A stretch of 17,582 nucleotides of DNA from an uncultured Ruminococcus sp. (GTDB taxonomy: Bacteria > Bacillota > Clostridia > Oscillospirales > Acutalibacteraceae): assembly GCA_902773065.1 (NCBI GenBank), contig CACYDD010000163.1:1-17582 (forward strand). The letters are read 5' to 3'. Positions 15,326-17,582 of the stretch are shown here, one piece after another (within the stretch, counting starts at the first letter, position 1; every line of letters begins with the position of its first letter). Both the position numbers and the translations under genes were made by a program. The notes beneath the pieces are model-generated. The model did no database searches, was not told the DNA's origin, and was given only the letters and a program-made list of their open reading frames with translations.

Positions 15326-16561
15326 ATGAATTTCAATACTGAATTACTGCACAGCCGTTTTGACGGAGATCAGGCAACAGGAGCAACCGTCATGCCGATC
15401 TATCAGGTCAGTGCTTTTGCACATGAATCCCCCGAAAAGCTGGAAAAGGTTTTTGATAATAAAGCACCCGGATTTGCCTATACAAGAATCGGCAATCCGA
15501 CAGTAGCATCCTTTGAAAACCGGATGTCGGGACTTGAAAAGGGTATTGGTGCTGTGTCCTGTGCTTCGGGTATGGCAGCAGTGACAATGTCGCTGCTGAA
15601 TGTGCTTTCGTCAGGTGATGAAATAATTGCCGCTTCGGGACTGTTCGGGGGTACGATTGACCTCTTCGAGGATTTATCTGCCTTTGGGATTAAAACGCAT
15701 TTTGTAGATCATATATCGGTTGAGGAAATCAAACCGCTTCTGAATGAAAATGTAAAAGCGGTTTTTGCTGAACTGATCGGCAATCCTGCCCTTGATATCG
15801 TGGATGTGGATGAAGTTTCCGCATTTTTACATAGCAATGGAATACCTTTATTTATAGACAGTACAACAGCAACACCATACTTGATCAGACCGATCGAACA
15901 CGGTGCAGATATTGTGATACATTCCACATCGAAATATGTCAACGGCAGCGGTAATTCCATCAGCGGTGTGATTATTGACAGTGGTAATTTTGACTGGGAT
16001 ATCGGGCGTTATCCCGTTCTTGAAAAATATAAAAAATACGACAAATTTGCCTACCTTTCAAGGCTCAGAAACGGTATATGGAGAAATATCGGTGCTTGTC
16101 TTTCTCCGATGAATGCGTTTATGAACAGCGTGGGTCTTGAAACACTGGGACTGAGAATGGAAAGACTGTGCGACAATGCACTGAAGCTTTCAAAGTTTTT
16201 TGATGCTGTTGCAGGAATTGATGTGAACTATCCGGCACTGCCAAAAAGTCCGTATTATGAACTTTCTCAGCGGTTACTTGGCGGTAAGGGTGGTGCAATC
16301 GTTACCCTACGTGCAGGAAGTAAGGAAAAAGCATTCCAGCTGATGAACAATCTGAAACTTCCGCTGATTGCTACAAATATAGGTGATGTGAGAACGCTTG
16401 TCATACATCCGGCAAGCACGATTTATTTACACAGCAGCCCTGAGCAAAGGGAAAAAGCCGGTGTTTATGACGATACCATCAGAATAAGTGTCGGAATTGA
16501 GGATATTGATGATTTGATTGACGATTTTGCTCAGGCAATTGAAGGATTAAAGGAGGATTAA
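15326..16561 (+). CDS. metY: MetY-type PLP enzyme: O-acetylhomoserine sulfhydrylase or close relative
   Basis: The protein has 411 aa and belongs to the Cys/Met metabolism PLP family, fold type I. Known members replace the acetyl group of O-acetylhomoserine with sulfide, or with a protein thiocarboxylate, to make homocysteine. Visible residues are YTRIGNPT (Y52, R54), SCASGMAA (78-85), D178 in the IDSTTATPYL motif and the PLP lysine K203 in HSTSKYVNG. The segment after K203 (NSISGVIIDSGNFDW) matches MetY rather than cystathionine lyases. The usual GGHGTS is changed to NGSGNS. ATG 15326 follows AGGTGG. An in-frame ATG at 15287 would add 13 residues without a ribosome binding site. Next to a sulfite reductase, a biosynthetic role is favoured, though methionine gamma-lyase activity cannot be excluded. 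Confidence 0.85.
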   Translation: MNFNTELLHSRFDGDQATGATVMPIYQVSAFAHESPEKLEKVFDNKAPGFAYTRIGNPTVASFENRMSGLEKGIGAVSCASGMAAVTMSLLNVLSSGDEIIAASGLFGGTIDLFEDLSAFGIKTHFVDHISVEEIKPLLNENVKAVFAELIGNPALDIVDVDEVSAFLHSNGIPLFIDSTTATPYLIRPIEHGADIVIHSTSKYVNGSGNSISGVIIDSGNFDWDIGRYPVLEKYKKYDKFAYLSRLRNGIWRNIGACLSPMNAFMNSVGLETLGLRMERLCDNALKLSKFFDAVAGIDVNYPALPKSPYYELSQRLLGGKGGAIVTLRAGSKEKAFQLMNNLKLPLIATNIGDVRTLVIHPASTIYLHSSPEQREKAGVYDDTIRISVGIEDIDDLIDDFAQAIEGLKED

Positions 16562-16565
16562 ATAT

Positions 16566-17426
16566 ATGCCTGTTGATTACGCAACATTAAAAAAAGGCGG
16601 CTTTATGCGGCAGAAACAAAAAAATAATTTTTCGCTCCGACTCAGAGTAGTGGGCGGAAATCTGACAGCGGTTCAGCTTGCAAAAATAGCAGAGGTTGCC
16701 GAAAAATTCGGTGACGGTCATGTTCATCTGACTTCACGTCAGAGTGTGGAAATTCCGTTTATCAAGCTTGATGATATCGAAGCGGTTAAAAACACACTTG
16801 CTGAGGGCGGTGTTGAACCGGGCGTATGCGGTCCGAGAGTCAGAACAATTACTGCCTGTCAGGGTGAAGCAATCTGTCCGAGCGGCTGTATTGATACCTA
16901 TGCGCTTGCAAAAGAGCTTGATGACAGATATTTTGCACATGAGCTTCCGCATAAGTTTAAATTCGGCATTACAGGCTGTCAGAATAACTGCCTGAAAGCC
17001 GAGGAAAATGATCTTGGTATCAAAGGCGGTATCAAAGTAAGCTGGAAAGAGGATGCCTGTATCGGCTGCGGTGTTTGTGTCAAAGCCTGCCGGAGCGGTG
17101 CGATCACACTGACAGACGGCAAAATTGAAGTGGACGAGTCCAAATGCAATTTCTGCGGCAGATGTTACAAAGCCTGTCCTACCGAGGCATGGGATACCAT
17201 TCACGGATATATCGTTTCCTTCGGAGGTCTGTTCGGCAACAGCATTAACAAGGGCGAACCGATCATCCCGTTTATCGAGGATAAGGAAAAGCTCCTGAAA
17301 ATATGCGATGCAGCAGTGAAATTCTTTGAAGAAAACGCAAAACCAAGTGAGCGTTTCAAGTTCACCATTGACAGAGTAGGCAAGGAAAAATTTGAAGAAA
17401 AAATACTGGAGGCATACAATGGGTGA
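16566..17426 (+). CDS. Compact siroheme/[4Fe-4S] sulfite (or nitrite) reductase with two extra ferredoxin clusters
   Basis: The protein has 286 aa. Residues 20-80 resemble the ferredoxin-like half-domain of nitrite/sulfite reductases (HVHLTSRQSVEIPFI). Siroheme-cluster cysteines follow the C-X5-C and C-X3-C pattern: C98, C104, C138 and C142. Two [4Fe-4S] ferredoxin motifs come next: C165/168/171/175 and C194/197/200/204-P. It has one copy of the SiR repeat instead of two and no flavin domain, as in AsrC and dsr-like proteins. Predicted role: six-electron reduction of sulfite to sulfide, with electrons from ferredoxin or an unknown partner. AGGAGG at 16551-16556 sets the start, 4 bp after metY. 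Its expected cofactor is made by the upstream operon. Nitrite as substrate cannot be excluded, but the neighbours favour sulfite. Confidence 0.87.
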   Translation: MPVDYATLKKGGFMRQKQKNNFSLRLRVVGGNLTAVQLAKIAEVAEKFGDGHVHLTSRQSVEIPFIKLDDIEAVKNTLAEGGVEPGVCGPRVRTITACQGEAICPSGCIDTYALAKELDDRYFAHELPHKFKFGITGCQNNCLKAEENDLGIKGGIKVSWKEDACIGCGVCVKACRSGAITLTDGKIEVDESKCNFCGRCYKACPTEAWDTIHGYIVSFGGLFGNSINKGEPIIPFIEDKEKLLKICDAAVKFFEENAKPSERFKFTIDRVGKEKFEEKILEAYNG

Positions 17427-17582
17427 GTTTAATATTGATGATAAGGTAGATATCACAGATGTGGTTTGCCCGACAACATTTGTTAAGGCAAAAATTGCAC
17501 TGGAGGAACTTGACGAGGGTCAGATTTTGTCCATCAGAATGAATGACGGTGAACCTGTGCAGAATGTTCCGAGAAGTATCAA
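17419..17582 (+). CDS. TusA-family sulfur carrier protein, 5' part only
   Basis: The right edge cuts the gene after 54 codons. It reads VDITDVVCPTTFVKAKIALEEL followed by DEGQILSIRMNDGEPVQNVPRSI. Cys17 in the C-P motif, the helix after it and the L-x-x-G-x-x-L-x-I strand are typical of TusA/SirA/YedF carriers, which hold sulfur as a persulfide on that cysteine. GGAGG at 17408-17412 lies 6 bp before the ATG, and the gene overlaps the reductase by 8 bp, so the products are likely made together. It may shuttle sulfur from, or to, the neighbouring sulfite reductase. The true partner is unknown. Confidence 0.82.
   Translation, partial: MGEFNIDDKVDITDVVCPTTFVKAKIALEELDEGQILSIRMNDGEPVQNVPRSI

Noticed and set aside
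16734..17456. Minus-strand open frame of 240 codons opposite the sulfite reductase
   Set aside because: The plus strand encodes all the expected cluster cysteines with a good ribosome binding site. The antisense frame shows no domain.

Overview
The window reads as chromosomal DNA from a low-to-moderate GC Firmicute. A gut Ruminococcus-like clostridium is my best guess. The guess rests on the conserved yggS-sepF-divIVA-ileS-lspA-rluD order, Gram-positive ribosome binding sites (AGGAGG-like), sigma-A type promoters, and a tetrapyrrole pathway of the glutamate (C5) type with no visible heme-specific late steps. I see no mobile elements, CRISPR arrays, rRNA or tRNA genes.

Region 1 (1-5942, plus strand) is the cell-division and translation segment that lies downstream of the division cluster in many Firmicutes. 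It holds the 3' end of a YggS-type PLP protein, sepF, divIVA, ileS, lspA and an RluD-family pseudouridine synthase. The ylmG and ylmH genes that separate sepF and divIVA in Bacillus subtilis are absent. A long stem-loop at 5944-5983 sits between this region and the convergent minus-strand unit.

Region 2 (5987-8458, minus strand) is a two-gene unit. A strong consensus promoter (TTGACA, 17 bp, TAGAAT) drives a DEAD-box RNA helicase with a DbpA-type RNA-binding domain and a basic tail. A small acidic lipoprotein of unknown function follows.

Region 3 (about 8459-8806) is a divergent intergenic region. It holds a GC-rich palindrome, a degenerate pair of GC-rich repeat units, a 13-bp direct repeat at 30-bp spacing, and the promoter of the next operon.

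Region 4 (8807-15158, plus strand) is a tightly packed operon: hemA, a precorrin-2 dehydrogenase/ferrochelatase (CysG N-terminal type), hemC, a cobA-hemD fusion, hemB and hemL. Together these encode every step from glutamyl-tRNA to uroporphyrinogen III and on through precorrin-2 to siroheme. No gene for protoheme is present in the window. The operon ends in a hairpin whose loop contains the hemL stop codon.

Region 5 (15190-17582, plus strand) is a sulfur-assimilation operon behind what looks like a duplicated promoter with an inverted repeat between the copies. It holds a MetY-type PLP enzyme, a compact siroheme/[4Fe-4S] sulfite reductase with two extra ferredoxin clusters, and the start of a TusA-family sulfur carrier. 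Siroheme made by region 4 is the expected cofactor of the reductase in region 5. MetY, Sir and a TusA-like protein together recall the protein-thiocarboxylate (HcyS/HcyF/HcyD) homocysteine pathway described in Wolinella succinogenes. The carrier, activating enzyme and metalloprotease would then lie just beyond the right edge, which I cannot see.
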